From Microbacteriaceae bacterium (GTDB lineage Bacteria > Actinomycetota > Actinomycetes > Actinomycetales > Microbacteriaceae), in contig JANXTR010000021.1 of NCBI GenBank assembly GCA_025352325.1, positions 38,970-102,969 of the forward strand: 64,000 nt of DNA, given 5' to 3'. The notes under the pieces were generated by a model that made no database searches, was not told where the DNA came from, and saw only the letters and a list, made by a program, of their open reading frames with translations. Of this stretch, positions 7,628 through 16,234 are shown piece by piece (the first letter of the stretch is position 1; every line of letters starts with the position of its first letter). Both the position numbers and the translations under genes were made by a program.

Positions 7628-8470
7628 ATGACAGACAACTCAGCCACCGCCCCCGAGCGCGTTGCCACCCACCGCACCGTGCTGATGTGCCGGCCGAACC
7701 ACTTCACCGTCAGCTACCGGATCAACCCCTGGATGCACCCCGACGTTCCCACCGACACGAGCCTCGCGGTGCGCCAATGGGAGACCCTCTACGCGAAGTA
7801 CCTCGAGCTCGGTTTCGACGTCGAGCTGATCGACGGCATCGACGGCCTGCCTGACATGGTCTACGCGGCCAACGGCGGCTACGTGCTCGACGGCGTCGCG
7901 TACGGCGCCAAGTTCCAGTACCCGGAGCGTCAGCCCGAGGGCCCCGCCTACATGGAGTGGTTCGCCGCGAACGGCTTCACTGTCGCCGAGCCGGTCTCGA
8001 CCAACGAGGGCGAAGGCGACTTCCTGCTCGTCGGCGACACCATCTACGCGGGCACCGGATTCCGCAGCGACACCGCGAGCCACGACGAGCTGCGCAAGCT
8101 CTACGACCGCGAGGTCGTCACGCTGAAGCTCGTCGACCCGGCGTTTTACCACCTGGACACCGCCTTCGCCGTACTCGACTCGAATGGCGGCCCCGGCTCC
8201 GTCGCCTTCCTCCCGAAGGCCTTCGACGCGGCATCGCTCGGCATCCTCGACGAGCGCTTCCCCGACGCCATCCACGTCAACGACGTCGACGCCGCGGTAC
8301 TCGGGCTCAACTCCTTCAGCGACGGCAAGAACGTGATCATCGCGCAGCGTGCCACCGACTTCGAGCGCCAGCTGACCGAGCGCGGCTTCGCCCCGCACGG
8401 TGTCGACCTCAGCGAGCTGCTGCTCGGCGGCGGCGGCGTGAAGTGCTGCACCTTGGAGCTGCGGCGATGA
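7628..8470 (+). CDS. ddaH: Dimethylargininase / arginine-hydrolase-like enzyme (guanidine-modifying superfamily)
   Basis: 280 residues, the usual length of the DDAH family. Motifs visible: PDMVYAANGGYVLDG, GEGDFLLVGDTIYAGTGFRSD, the histidine motif FYHLDTAFA, LNSFSDGKNV and the C-terminal catalytic cysteine motif GGGGVKCC at about residue 273. Enzymes of this superfamily attack the guanidino carbon of arginine derivatives. Annotation as dimethylargininase (product citrulline) is by family; the downstream partner uses ornithine, so an arginine dihydrolase activity is an equally good guess. Start: ATG at 7628 lies six bases from GAAGGA; an ATG two codons earlier is possible. It overlaps the next gene by four bases. 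Confidence 0.85.
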   Translation: MTDNSATAPERVATHRTVLMCRPNHFTVSYRINPWMHPDVPTDTSLAVRQWETLYAKYLELGFDVELIDGIDGLPDMVYAANGGYVLDGVAYGAKFQYPERQPEGPAYMEWFAANGFTVAEPVSTNEGEGDFLLVGDTIYAGTGFRSDTASHDELRKLYDREVVTLKLVDPAFYHLDTAFAVLDSNGGPGSVAFLPKAFDAASLGILDERFPDAIHVNDVDAAVLGLNSFSDGKNVIIAQRATDFERQLTERGFAPHGVDLSELLLGGGGVKCCTLELRR

Positions 8471-9705
8471 ACACCGCGGTGCGCAGCGCATCCGACTACA
8501 TCGAGCAGGTCGAGGAGTTCGGCGCGCACAACTACCACCCGCTCGAGGTCGTCGTCTCGTCGGGCTTCGGCGCCTGGGTGACGGATGTCGACGGGAAGCG
8601 CTACCTGGACTGCCTGGCCGCGTACTCGGCCGTGAACTTTGGCCACTCGCATCCGGTTCTGGTGGACGCCGCGAAGGCCCAACTGGATCGCATCACGCTG
8701 ACCTCGCGCGCCTTCCACAACGATGTGCTCGGCCCGTTCCTCGAGGGCCTCGCGAAGCTCGCCGGAAAAGACATGGTGCTGCCGATGAACACGGGCGCCG
8801 AGGCCGTCGAATCCGCGATCAAGGTCGCGCGCGCCTGGGGCTACCGCGTGAAGGGCGTCGAGCACGACCGCGCGAAGATCATCGTGGCCGACGGAAACTT
8901 CCACGGACGCACGACCACGATCATCAGCTTCAGCAACGATCCGGATGCGCGGGCCGACTTCGGTCCGTACACGCCGGGCTTCGTCTCGGTGCCCTACGGC
9001 GACGCGGCGGCCCTGGAGGCCGCCCTGGACAGCCCGCACGGGCGTGACGTGGTCGCGGTGCTGCTCGAGCCGATCCAGGGCGAGGCTGGCATCATCGTCC
9101 CGCCTGCCTCGTACCTGCAGGAGGTGCGCCGCCTCACGCGGGAGCACAACGTGCTCTTCATCGCCGACGAGATCCAGTCGGGACTCGGCCGCACGGGCGC
9201 GACGTTCCAGTGCGACAACGCCGGGGTCATCCCGGATCTCTACCTGCTCGGCAAGGCACTCGGCGGCGGCATCGTGCCGGTGAGCGCGGTCGTCGGCGAC
9301 GCCGACGTGCTCGGTGTGCTGAAGGCCGGTCAGCATGGCTCCACCTTCGGGGGCAACCCCCTCGCGGCGGCCGTCGGGCTCGCCGTCGTCGGGTTGCTCG
9401 AGACGGGCGACTACCAGCGCCGTGCGGCCCAGCTCGGGGCGCACCTGCTGTCTGCGCTCAAGGCGCTGATCGGCCACGGGGTGGTCGAAGTCCGCGGCGC
9501 AGGACTCTGGGCCGGCATCGACATCGATCCCGCCCTCGCGACCGGTCGCCAGGTCTGCGAAGCGCTGGCTGCGCGCGGTGTCCTCGCCAAGGACACCCAC
9601 GGCTCGACCATCCGTCTGGCGCCGCCGATCGTCGTCGAGAGCTCGGAGCTCGACTGGGCGGTCGAGCAGCTCGTCGCCGTGCTGGCCGACTTCGGCGCGA
9701 AGTAG
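8467..9705 (+). CDS. rocD: Ornithine aminotransferase
   Basis: 412 residues, class III PLP aminotransferase. It converts ornithine and 2-oxoglutarate to glutamate semialdehyde and glutamate, feeding arginine carbon into proline/glutamate metabolism. The N-terminus (SDYIEQVEEFGAHNYHPLEVVV, read in two parts) is specific for ornithine transaminase. The PLP lysine is about residue 263 in YLLGKALGGGIVPVSA, and FIADEIQSGLGRTG is the aspartate motif that holds the cofactor. ATGA overlap with the upstream hydrolase shows a two-gene operon, probably under the divergent Lrp protein. Confidence 0.93.
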   Translation: MNTAVRSASDYIEQVEEFGAHNYHPLEVVVSSGFGAWVTDVDGKRYLDCLAAYSAVNFGHSHPVLVDAAKAQLDRITLTSRAFHNDVLGPFLEGLAKLAGKDMVLPMNTGAEAVESAIKVARAWGYRVKGVEHDRAKIIVADGNFHGRTTTIISFSNDPDARADFGPYTPGFVSVPYGDAAALEAALDSPHGRDVVAVLLEPIQGEAGIIVPPASYLQEVRRLTREHNVLFIADEIQSGLGRTGATFQCDNAGVIPDLYLLGKALGGGIVPVSAVVGDADVLGVLKAGQHGSTFGGNPLAAAVGLAVVGLLETGDYQRRAAQLGAHLLSALKALIGHGVVEVRGAGLWAGIDIDPALATGRQVCEALAARGVLAKDTHGSTIRLAPPIVVESSELDWAVEQLVAVLADFGAK

Positions 9706-9738
9706 TCGGGGCGAGACCGGGCTGATACCGTCGGCGCC

Positions 9739-9939
9739 GTGAACGGACCTGATGCCCTGACCTACGTGTTCGCCGAGCCGATCGTGACCAAGCGGCTGAC
9801 GCTGCGGCTCATGACCGCCGGCGACCTGGACGATGTGGTCGCCTACCAGGGGCGCGAAGACGTCTGCCGTTACCTGCTGCACGGCCCGCGCAGTCGGGAG
9901 GACCTGCTCCCGCGCATCGCCGAAGCCGGCGTCGACTGA
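9739..9939 (+). pseudogene. Truncated GNAT acetyltransferase
   Basis: 66 residues from GTG. The sequence ITKRLTLRLMTAGDLDDVV-like (seen as TKRLTLRLMTAGDLDDVVAY) followed by GREDVCRYLLHGPRSREDL is the N-terminal part of a GNAT family 3 acetyltransferase. The family is normally about 170-185 residues; the acetyl-CoA loop (R/Q-x-x-G-x-G/A) and everything after about residue 60 are absent. A stop occurs just before kynureninase. Read as a remnant. Confidence 0.7.
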
Positions 9940-9967
9940 CCCGTCGAGCGCCGCATAGGCTCGCCAC

Positions 9968-11182
9968 ATGATCGACAGCGCCGCCCTCGATCGGGCAGAC
10001 CCGCTCACCGGTCTGCGTGAGCGCTTCGTCCCGGCGCCGGGCGTAACCGCGTACCTCGACGGCAACTCGCTCGGCCGACCGCTCACGGCATCCGTCGAGC
10101 GTGTCGAGACATTCCTGCGCGAGCAGTGGGCCACGCGCCTGATCCGAGGCTGGGACGAGGGCTGGCTCGACCTCCCGGTGCGGATCGGCGACGAGCTCGG
10201 TCGTGTGGCGTTGGGGGCGGCATCCGGTCAGACCGTCATCGGCGACTCGACGACGGTGCTCCTCTACAAGGTGATCCGCGCGGCGCTCGAACTGCGGCCC
10301 GCCGAGGGGCGAGCACCGCGCGACGAGATCGTCATCGACCGCGATGACTTCCCAACCGATCGCTACCTGGTCGAGTCGATCGCCGCCGAACGCGGGCTGA
10401 CCGTGCGCTGGATCGAGGAGGGTGACGTCACCCCCGATCGCGTCGCCGCGGTCGTCGGACCGCGCACCGCGGTCGTCGTGCTCAGCGCCATCGCGTACCG
10501 CTCCGGCTTCCTCGCCGACGTGCCTGCGATCACCGGGCTCGTGCACGATGCCGGCGCGCTCATGCTCTGGGATCTCTGCCACTCGGCCGGCGTCCTCCCG
10601 CACTCGCTCGACGCCTGGGGCGTCGACTTCGCGGTCGGATGCTCGTACAAGTACCTCAACGGCGGCCCGGGTGCGCCCGCCTTCGCCTACGTGCGCGCGG
10701 GGTTGCAGTCCGAGTTCCGCCAGCCGATCGCCGGATGGCTCGGCTCCGCCACCCCGTTCGAGATGGTTCAGGGCTACCGGCCCGGCCCCGGGATGCGACG
10801 GGTGCTGAGCGGCACCCCGCCGATCCTCGCCATGGTCGGCCTGCAGGACACCCTCGCACTCATCGACGAGGCGGGCATCGACGCCGTCCGCGCCAAGTCC
10901 GTCGCGCTGACCGAGCACGCGATCGCGCTCGCCGACGACCTGCTGCCGGATGCCGTGCTCGCCACCCCGAGGGACGCCGCCCGCCGCGGATCCCATGTCA
11001 CCCTCGACCACCCGGCCTTCGAGGCGATCATGCCCCGCCTCTGGGACCGCGGCGTGATCCCGGACTTCCGGCGGCCCAGCGGCATCCGTCTCGGGCTGTC
11101 TCCGCTGTCGACCTCGTTCGCCGAGCTCGAGCTCGGAGTGCGGGCGATCGCCGAGGAGCTCGCGCGCGAGGCGGCCGCGTGA
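9968..11182 (+). CDS. kynU: Kynureninase
   Basis: 404 residues, class V PLP aminotransferase fold. It cleaves kynurenine (or 3-hydroxykynurenine) to anthranilate (or 3-hydroxyanthranilate) and alanine. The N-terminal YLDGNSLGRPL, the aspartate motif LMLWDLCHSAGVLPH and the PLP lysine at about residue 228 in GCSYKYLNGGPGAPAF are characteristic of kynureninase. No tryptophan dioxygenase, formamidase or kynurenine monooxygenase gene is nearby, so its upstream partners must lie elsewhere. Its stop overlaps the GTG of an LtrA remnant. Confidence 0.9.
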   Translation: MIDSAALDRADPLTGLRERFVPAPGVTAYLDGNSLGRPLTASVERVETFLREQWATRLIRGWDEGWLDLPVRIGDELGRVALGAASGQTVIGDSTTVLLYKVIRAALELRPAEGRAPRDEIVIDRDDFPTDRYLVESIAAERGLTVRWIEEGDVTPDRVAAVVGPRTAVVVLSAIAYRSGFLADVPAITGLVHDAGALMLWDLCHSAGVLPHSLDAWGVDFAVGCSYKYLNGGPGAPAFAYVRAGLQSEFRQPIAGWLGSATPFEMVQGYRPGPGMRRVLSGTPPILAMVGLQDTLALIDEAGIDAVRAKSVALTEHAIALADDLLPDAVLATPRDAARRGSHVTLDHPAFEAIMPRLWDRGVIPDFRRPSGIRLGLSPLSTSFAELELGVRAIAEELAREAAA

Positions 11183-11481
11183 CCGGCCCCCAGTTCCACG
11201 CGACCATGCGGGCGCGCTGGCACCCTGGCTATGTCGCCGAGCGGTACGGGTTGTTCGTGATCATCCTGCTCGGCGAGAGCGTGGCGGCAGCGACCGCCGC
11301 CACGCAGAAGGCGTTGGCCTCCGCGGGAGTCACGCCGGCGCTCACCACGGTCCTCGTGCGCAGGGAGGTCTCGCCCGCGCTGCTCAGCAACGTGCTGCTC
11401 TTCGCGTTCGCGTTCGCGTTGTTCGTCGCGGTCACCCGGTCACCCGGTTCGCCGGCATCTAGGCCGGGCGCTCGCCTGTGA
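11179..11481 (+). pseudogene. Fragment of LtrA-family membrane protein
   Basis: About 100 residues starting at a GTG that overlaps the kynureninase stop. HPGYVAERYGLFVIILLGES is the family signature of low-temperature-requirement A proteins, which normally have about 370-400 residues and many membrane segments. Here only one signature segment and one further hydrophobic segment (LLFAFAFALFVAV) remain. Most likely an internally deleted remnant. Confidence 0.6.
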
Positions 11482-11495
11482 AGTGCCGGTCGGTT

Positions 11496-11586
11496 CCTTC
11501 CGAAATGCAGGAGAAGCTGTAGCCATCGGGCCGGGTGCGCAGTGATCCGTTGATGTCCGCCGCGTGAACTCCTGCATTTCGGAAGG
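11496..11586. repeat. 18-bp perfect inverted repeat flanking 55 bp
   Basis: CCTTCCGAAATGCAGGAG at 11496-11513 recurs as its exact complement at 11569-11586. The 55 bp between are not coding. It lies between the LtrA remnant and the acyl-CoA dehydrogenase gene. The symmetry and small size suggest a REP- or MITE-like element, though no second copy is present in this window and no target-site duplication is obvious. Confidence 0.6.
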
Positions 11587-11657
11587 GGTCGCCAGGGCGC
11601 GGATTCCTCAGCGCCCGCACCTCAGCGCCGCCGCAGCCGCGCAGCTAGCCTGGTGAA

Positions 11658-12794
11658 ATGTCCGTCCTGACCCCTGATCTGCTGGATCGCATCCGCTCGC
11701 GCGCCGCCGGCTACGACCGCGACAACACCTTCTTCCAGGAGGACCTCGACGAGTTGCGAGCCGCCGGCTACCTGCGGCCGCGCAGCCTGCTGGAGATCGC
11801 GCGCGAGCAGCGCATCCTGGCCGCGCACGCCCCGGCGACAGCGCTCGGCCTCAACATGCACCTGGTCTGGGTCGGGGTCGCGCGCGTGCTGCACGATCGC
11901 GGCGACACGAGCCTCGACTGGATCCTGCGGGATGCCGAGGCGGGTGAGCTGTTCGCGTTCGGCATCTCCGAGGCGGGCAACGATCTCGTGCTGTGGGACT
12001 CGCGCACGGAGGCCTCACCCGTCGACGGCGGGTTCGCGTTCACCGGCACGAAGATATTCGGCACCCTGTCGCCAGCGTGGACCCGTTTCGGCATCTTCGG
12101 CAAGCAGACCGAGGGGCCGGGAACCGAGAACGGCCCGCGCCTCGTGCACGGCTTCCTGCGGCGCGAGACCGCGACCACCCCGATCGACGGCGTCACGATC
12201 CTCGACGACTGGGACACGCTGGGAATGCGCGCCACCCAGAGCCGCACCACGAAGCTCGACCACGCGATCATCGCCGAGGAGGCGATCACGCGCTTCCTGC
12301 CGGTCGGGCCGAATGCCGATCCCTTCGTGTTCGGGATCTTCTCCAACTTCCTGCTCCTGATCGGCTCCGTCTACGCCGGAATCGCCGACCGCGCGCTCGA
12401 GCTGGCGGTCGAGGCGGCGCACAAGCGCATCAGCCTCAAGAACGGCGGGGCCAGCTACGCGCAGGACCCCGACATCCGGTGGCGCATCGCGGATGCCGCG
12501 CTCGCCCTCGACGGGCTGCGTCCCGAACTCGAGGGGCTGGCCTCCGATGTCGACACCCTGGTGAACCACGGCGGCGACTGGTTCCGCTATCTGACGGGCG
12601 CGAAGCACCGCTCGACGGAGGCGGCTCGCTACGTGGTCGACCAGGCGCTCCGGGTCACCGGCGGCAACGGGTACCGCTCCGGCAGCGAACTTGCGCGACT
12701 GCAACGCGACGTGCTCGCGGGTATCTACCACCCGTCCGACCCCGAGTCGATCCACTCGACGGTGGCGTCGAGCCTCCTCGGCCCGATCGCCTGA
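11658..12794 (+). CDS. Acyl-CoA dehydrogenase-family flavoprotein
   Basis: 378 residues. The ACAD fold is seen from an N-terminal helical domain (FQEDLDELRAAGYLRP), a middle beta domain (LFAFGISEAGNDL and GGFAFTGTKIFGTLSPAWT, where G-T-K-x-x-x-T-L-S contacts FAD/substrate) and a C-terminal helical domain (SLKNGGASYAQDP to VDQALRVTGGNGYRSGSELARLQRDV). The C-terminal GG-N-G-Y/F motif is typical of the family. Substrate is not evident; the branch includes acyl-CoA dehydrogenases and related flavin monooxygenases. It stands alone, convergent with the next gene 4 bp away. Confidence 0.8.
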   Translation: MSVLTPDLLDRIRSRAAGYDRDNTFFQEDLDELRAAGYLRPRSLLEIAREQRILAAHAPATALGLNMHLVWVGVARVLHDRGDTSLDWILRDAEAGELFAFGISEAGNDLVLWDSRTEASPVDGGFAFTGTKIFGTLSPAWTRFGIFGKQTEGPGTENGPRLVHGFLRRETATTPIDGVTILDDWDTLGMRATQSRTTKLDHAIIAEEAITRFLPVGPNADPFVFGIFSNFLLLIGSVYAGIADRALELAVEAAHKRISLKNGGASYAQDPDIRWRIADAALALDGLRPELEGLASDVDTLVNHGGDWFRYLTGAKHRSTEAARYVVDQALRVTGGNGYRSGSELARLQRDVLAGIYHPSDPESIHSTVASSLLGPIA

Positions 12795-12798
12795 TCGG

Positions 12799-13209
12799 TC
12801 AGCGGGGGGACAGCTTGAAGATCGGGAACTCCCGATCCGTCTTCTCCTCGTAGGAGGCGAAGCCCGGCGACGCGGTCTTGAACTTTCCCCAGCCGACGCT
12901 GCGGGCAGGCTCGGGAAGCTCCTCCGCGTTCACGGCTACCGTGTCGACGCCGTCGGCGCCGGCGACCTCGACGTCGAGATCCGGATGGGCGCGCAGGTTG
13001 TGCGCCCACGCCGGGTCGGAGGGGTGGCCGGCGGCGGTCGCGGCAACCAGCCACGCGCCGTCCTCCGGGATCCCCATGACCGGGTTCAGCCGCTCCTCCC
13101 CCGACTTCGCGCCGAGGGTATGCATGATGACGAGGTTGCGCCCGAAGCGCTCCACGGTGCCGCCGTTGGCGCGGAACTCCGCGATGATCATGTCATTCCA
13201 GTCGCTCAT
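12799..13209 (-). CDS. Nitroreductase/deazaflavin-dependent (DDN-like) family protein
   Basis: 136 residues. The pattern IIAEFRANGGTVERFGRNLVIMHTLGAKSG, with NPVMGIPEDGAWLVAATAAG and a P-x-W-x-H-N-L-R-A-H-P-D core (PAWAHNLRAHPDLDVEV), defines the F420-dependent nitroreductase-like family common in actinomycetes. Members are small split-barrel proteins that bind F420 or FMN; physiological substrates are mostly unknown. Start at the ATG of MSDWNDM; an ATG six codons earlier is less likely because the family begins here. Confidence 0.85.
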   Translation of the reverse strand: MSDWNDMIIAEFRANGGTVERFGRNLVIMHTLGAKSGEERLNPVMGIPEDGAWLVAATAAGHPSDPAWAHNLRAHPDLDVEVAGADGVDTVAVNAEELPEPARSVGWGKFKTASPGFASYEEKTDREFPIFKLSPR

Positions 13210-13250
13210 GACCTCATCCTGGACCACGCGGGGGATCCTAGGCTGGACGC

Positions 13251-13865
13251 ATGGCCTCCACGATCGTGTTCACCGGCGACAGCATCACCGACGCGGGTCG
13301 GCGCCGCGATCGCCGCCGGCACCTCGGCACCGGCTACGTGCGTCTCGTGGCTGACGAGCTGGAGGCCCGCGGGGATAGCCGCGCGATCGTCAACACCGGG
13401 ATCAGCGGCGACCGAGCCGTCGATCTCCGCGCTCGCTGGGAGCAGGATGCCCTCGCGCACGAGCCCGAGCTGCTCTCGATCTACGTCGGCATCAACGACA
13501 CCTGGCGCCGCTACGACAGCGGTTCGCCGACCTCGGCGGACGCATTCGCGGCCATATACCGCTCGCTGCTCGACGAGGCGCAGGAGCGGTTCGCCCCCCG
13601 CTTCATCCTCGTCGAGCCGTTCGTCGTCCCCGTGACCGGCGAGCAGAGGCACTGGGGTGCGGACGACCTGGATGCCAAGCGCGCCGTGGTCGAGTCGCTG
13701 GCCGCCGAGTACGGTGCCGCGTTCGTTCCCCTGCAATCGATCCTCAGTGACGCCGCCACGCAGAACGGCGGAGCAGCGGCCATTGCCACGGACGGGGTGC
13801 ACCCCACCCCGCTCGGCAACTCGCTCATCGCCGGAGCCTGGCTCACCGCCGAAGCCAAACTCTAG
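13251..13865 (+). CDS. SGNH/GDSL-family hydrolase
   Basis: 204 residues, no signal peptide, so probably cytoplasmic. The four SGNH blocks are visible: GDSITDAGR (nucleophile Ser), GISGDRAVDL (Gly), YVGINDTWRRY (Asn) and DGVHPTPLGN (Asp and His). It groups with small acyl esterases (lysophospholipase L1-like/acetylxylan-esterase-like). Substrate not predictable. Convergent with lldD across a strong hairpin. Confidence 0.88.
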   Translation: MASTIVFTGDSITDAGRRRDRRRHLGTGYVRLVADELEARGDSRAIVNTGISGDRAVDLRARWEQDALAHEPELLSIYVGINDTWRRYDSGSPTSADAFAAIYRSLLDEAQERFAPRFILVEPFVVPVTGEQRHWGADDLDAKRAVVESLAAEYGAAFVPLQSILSDAATQNGGAAAIATDGVHPTPLGNSLIAGAWLTAEAKL

Positions 13866-13879
13866 AGATCACGGGGTAT

Positions 13880-13913
13880 CCCGCGGCGAGGACCACCACA
13901 GCCTCGCCGCGGG
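13880..13913. terminator. Bidirectional terminator-like hairpin
   Basis: Perfect 12-bp stem (CCCGCGGCGAGG at 13880-13891; complement at 13902-13913) with a 10-nt loop, placed between convergent genes ending at 13865 (+) and 13919 (-). No T-run on either side, as is common for high-G+C terminators. Position and stability support a shared terminator. Confidence 0.75.
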
Positions 13914-13918
13914 AAGTG

Positions 13919-15232
13919 TCAGGAGGCCGTGACCTTCTTTGCCGCCGGGCGTCGAACCGGAGCCGCGGTCCTCTTCTCGGCCGCTTCCGCAGCGACGAGC
14001 TTCGCGCGCGGGATGAGGCGCTCGAGCTGGGTGACGTGGGCCGGCGTCAGCTCGGCGAGCGAGGCGGTGCCGAGCAGCTTCATCGTGCGGATCAGCTGGT
14101 CGCTGAGGATCGCGATGGTGCGGTCGACGCCGCGGCGTCCGCCGGCCATGAGGCCGTAGAGGTAGGCGCGCCCGATCATCGTGAAGTCGGCGCCCAGGGC
14201 GATCGAGGCGACAATGTCGGCGCCGGACATGATGCCGGTGTCGACGCCGATCTCGATGTCGTCGCCCACCTCGCGGACGACCTCGGGCAGCAGGTGGAAG
14301 GGGATTGGGGCACGGTCGAGCTGGCGGCCTCCGTGGTTCGAGAGCACGATGCCGTCGACGCCGAGGGAGGCGAGTTTCGCGGCATCCTGCACGTTCTGCA
14401 CGCCCTTGATGACGATCTTGCCCGGCCAGATGCCGCGGATGATGTCGAGGTCGGCGAACGAGATCGTCGGGTCCATGGCGGCGTCGAGCAGCTCACCGAC
14501 CGTGCCGCCCGTGGACGACAGCGACGCGAACTGCAGCGGCGGCGTGGTCAGGAAGTCGATCCACCACCACGGGCGGGGGATCGCGTTGACGATCGTGCCG
14601 ACCGTCAGCTGCGGAGGGATCGAGAATCCGTTCCGCTTGTCGCGCAGCCGCGCACCGGCGACGGGGGTGTCGACGGTGAAGTGGAGGGTGTCGAAGCCGG
14701 CGGCGGCGGCCCGGCGGGTGAGCTCGTACGAGATCTCGCGATCGCGCATCACGTACAGTTGGAACCAGTTGCGGCCGTGCGGGTTGGCCGCCTTGACGTC
14801 CTCGATCGAGGTCGTCCCGAGCGTCGACAGGGTGAACGGGATGCCCGCGGCGGCGGCCGCGCCCGCGCCCGCGATCTCGCCCTCGGTCTGCATCAGCCGG
14901 GTGAAGCCGGTCGGCGCGATCGCGAACGGCAGTGCCATCGGGCCACCGAGCACGGTCGAGGAGGTGTCGACGCCCTCCATCCCGCGCAGGATCGACGGGC
15001 TGAACTCGATGTCCTCGAAAGCCTGGCGCGCGCGGGCCAGCGAGATCTCCTGCTCGGCCGAGCCGTCCGTGTAGTCGAAGGCGGCCTTCGGGGTACGGCG
15101 CTTCGCGATCGTGCGGAGGTCGGCGATCGTGAGCGCCGACTGCAGCCGTCGGTCGGTCAGGTCGAAGTTGGGCTTCTTGAACTGCATGAGCTCGAGAAGG
15201 TCTTTCGGGTTGGGCAACTGCCGCTGAACCAT
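13919..15232 (-). CDS. lldD: FMN-dependent L-lactate dehydrogenase / alpha-hydroxy acid dehydrogenase
   Basis: 437 residues. Oxidises L-lactate to pyruvate, passing electrons to the membrane quinone pool. The alpha-hydroxy acid dehydrogenase family is shown by [46 protein letters not shown], the lysine in [12 protein letters not shown], and the catalytic histidine at about residue 300 in SNHGGRQLD. It carries a Lys/Pro/Ala-rich C-terminal tail of about 20 residues not needed for the fold. It follows a GntR gene by 16 bp. The adjoining fucose and rhamnose operons both end in L-lactate, which supports lactate rather than another hydroxy acid as substrate. Confidence 0.9.
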   Translation of the reverse strand: MVQRQLPNPKDLLELMQFKKPNFDLTDRRLQSALTIADLRTIAKRRTPKAAFDYTDGSAEQEISLARARQAFEDIEFSPSILRGMEGVDTSSTVLGGPMALPFAIAPTGFTRLMQTEGEIAGAGAAAAAGIPFTLSTLGTTSIEDVKAANPHGRNWFQLYVMRDREISYELTRRAAAAGFDTLHFTVDTPVAGARLRDKRNGFSIPPQLTVGTIVNAIPRPWWWIDFLTTPPLQFASLSSTGGTVGELLDAAMDPTISFADLDIIRGIWPGKIVIKGVQNVQDAAKLASLGVDGIVLSNHGGRQLDRAPIPFHLLPEVVREVGDDIEIGVDTGIMSGADIVASIALGADFTMIGRAYLYGLMAGGRRGVDRTIAILSDQLIRTMKLLGTASLAELTPAHVTQLERLIPRAKLVAAEAAEKRTAAPVRRPAAKKVTAS

Positions 15233-15248
15233 GGTGGTCTCTTCCGTT

Positions 15249-15902
15249 CTAGTCGTGCGAGGAGTCGTAGTGGGCGAGCAGGCGTTCGCGCGTGCCCGCG
15301 ATGTGCTCGCGGGTGAGCCGCGTAGCGTCGGCGTGGTCTCCGGCCTCGATGGCGTTGAGGATGCCCTGGTGTTGACTCGCCACATCGCGCGCGGTGAGCA
15401 GGTGGTAGGCCTGGACCTGCCCGATGCAGAGTTCGATCTCACCCATCAGGAGGGCGTGCATCCTGGCCAGGCGCGGGCTCGGCTGTCCCGCGACCAGCTC
15501 GCGATGGAACGCGATGTCCTCCTGCGCGAACGATTCATCCAGGCGGGCTCGTTCGAGCAGGGCGCGGTGGGCGTCGAGGGCGGCGGGCGGGATGGTGCCT
15601 CGCCGAGCCAGCGCCGAGATGGCGGCGGCCTCGACGGTCGCCCGATTCTCGAACAGGTCGATGATGTCGTCCCGTCCCAGCTCGGGGACGCGGGCGGTCC
15701 GGTGGGCGCGGCGTGTCAGCAGCCCTTCGCTGACGAGTCGCTCGAGCGCGGCCTTGGCCGTGGGTCGTGCGACGCCGTACTCGAGGGCGATCGCCGACTC
15801 GGTGACGAGTGCGCCCGGTTCGATGGCGGCGCCGAGGATGCGCTCGCGGAGCGCGTCGTAGACCGCCTCCGGAAGGGAAGTCGTCTTGAGCTGTGTCGCC
15901 AT
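15249..15902 (-). CDS. GntR-family (FadR/FCD) regulator of the lactate operon
   Basis: 217 residues. N-terminal winged helix ([20 protein letters not shown], then [21 protein letters not shown], then [13 protein letters not shown]) and C-terminal FCD ligand domain with metal-site-like histidines ([11 protein letters not shown], and [24 protein letters not shown] read in parts). First gene of the operon with lldD. A site matching the FadR-type operator overlaps the -10 of its own promoter, so autorepression relieved by a hydroxy acid such as lactate is likely. Confidence 0.88.
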   Translation of the reverse strand: MATQLKTTSLPEAVYDALRERILGAAIEPGALVTESAIALEYGVARPTAKAALERLVSEGLLTRRAHRTARVPELGRDDIIDLFENRATVEAAAISALARRGTIPPAALDAHRALLERARLDESFAQEDIAFHRELVAGQPSPRLARMHALLMGEIELCIGQVQAYHLLTARDVASQHQGILNAIEAGDHADATRLTREHIAGTRERLLAHYDSSHD

Positions 15903-15934
15903 CCGCTGTCACCACCGATCCACATCGACTCTGA

Positions 15935-15973
15935 TTGTTTGACAAGTATACGAACGGTGGCCGCAGTGGTCTA
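15935..15973 (-). promoter_or_regulatory. Promoter with overlapping GntR operator, gntR-lldD operon
   Basis: On the minus strand: -35 TAGACC (15968-15973), 17-bp spacer, -10 TATACT (15945-15950). The + strand sequence TTGTTTGACAA at 15935-15945 fits the FadR-subfamily operator pattern T-N-G-T-N3-A-C-N-A exactly and shares its last base with the -10. This arrangement fits repression by the first gene product of the operon. Confidence 0.65.
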
Positions 15974-16033
15974 GGCCGAGAGTCGTAGGGCATCTACGAC
16001 GGTGCGGCGAGGCGGCCGGGCCTTCCGGACGCG

Positions 16034-16234
16034 GTGGGTGCCCTGGTGACCGCCGTCACGCCCGACTCGGTCGACCTGAAGCTGGTCAACCTCGACCGTG
16101 CAGCCCCGCGCACGTTCGTCGTGCAGGCGGGGTCGTTCGGGGAGCACCGCTTCGGGGAGGCGTCCGTCTCCGGCGCCGCCGCCAGGGCCGTCGACGGGCG
16201 GTGGCTCGAGGTCGAGCTCAGGGCTTGGTGTTGA
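16034..16234 (+). pseudogene. Possible C-terminal remnant of an unidentified protein
   Basis: 66 residues with a coherent composition: VTAVTPDSVDLKLVNLDRAA then RTFVVQAGSFGEHRF and VDGRWLEVELR. This reads like a C-terminal beta-sandwich end of a larger, possibly carbohydrate-active, protein that I cannot name. The frame is open a little upstream without a clear start or ribosome site, and the 3' end overlaps the convergent GntR gene by 17 bp. It may be the decayed end of a gene lost from this locus, or chance. Confidence 0.35.

Noticed and set aside
8146..10134. 662-codon minus-strand frame over rocD and the hydrolase
   Set aside because: High-G+C antisense shadow; His/Arg/Asp-rich with no family pattern, whereas the plus strand has strong PLP-enzyme motifs.
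13916..15316. 466-codon plus-strand frame over lldD
   Set aside because: Antisense shadow of an enzyme with clear catalytic motifs.
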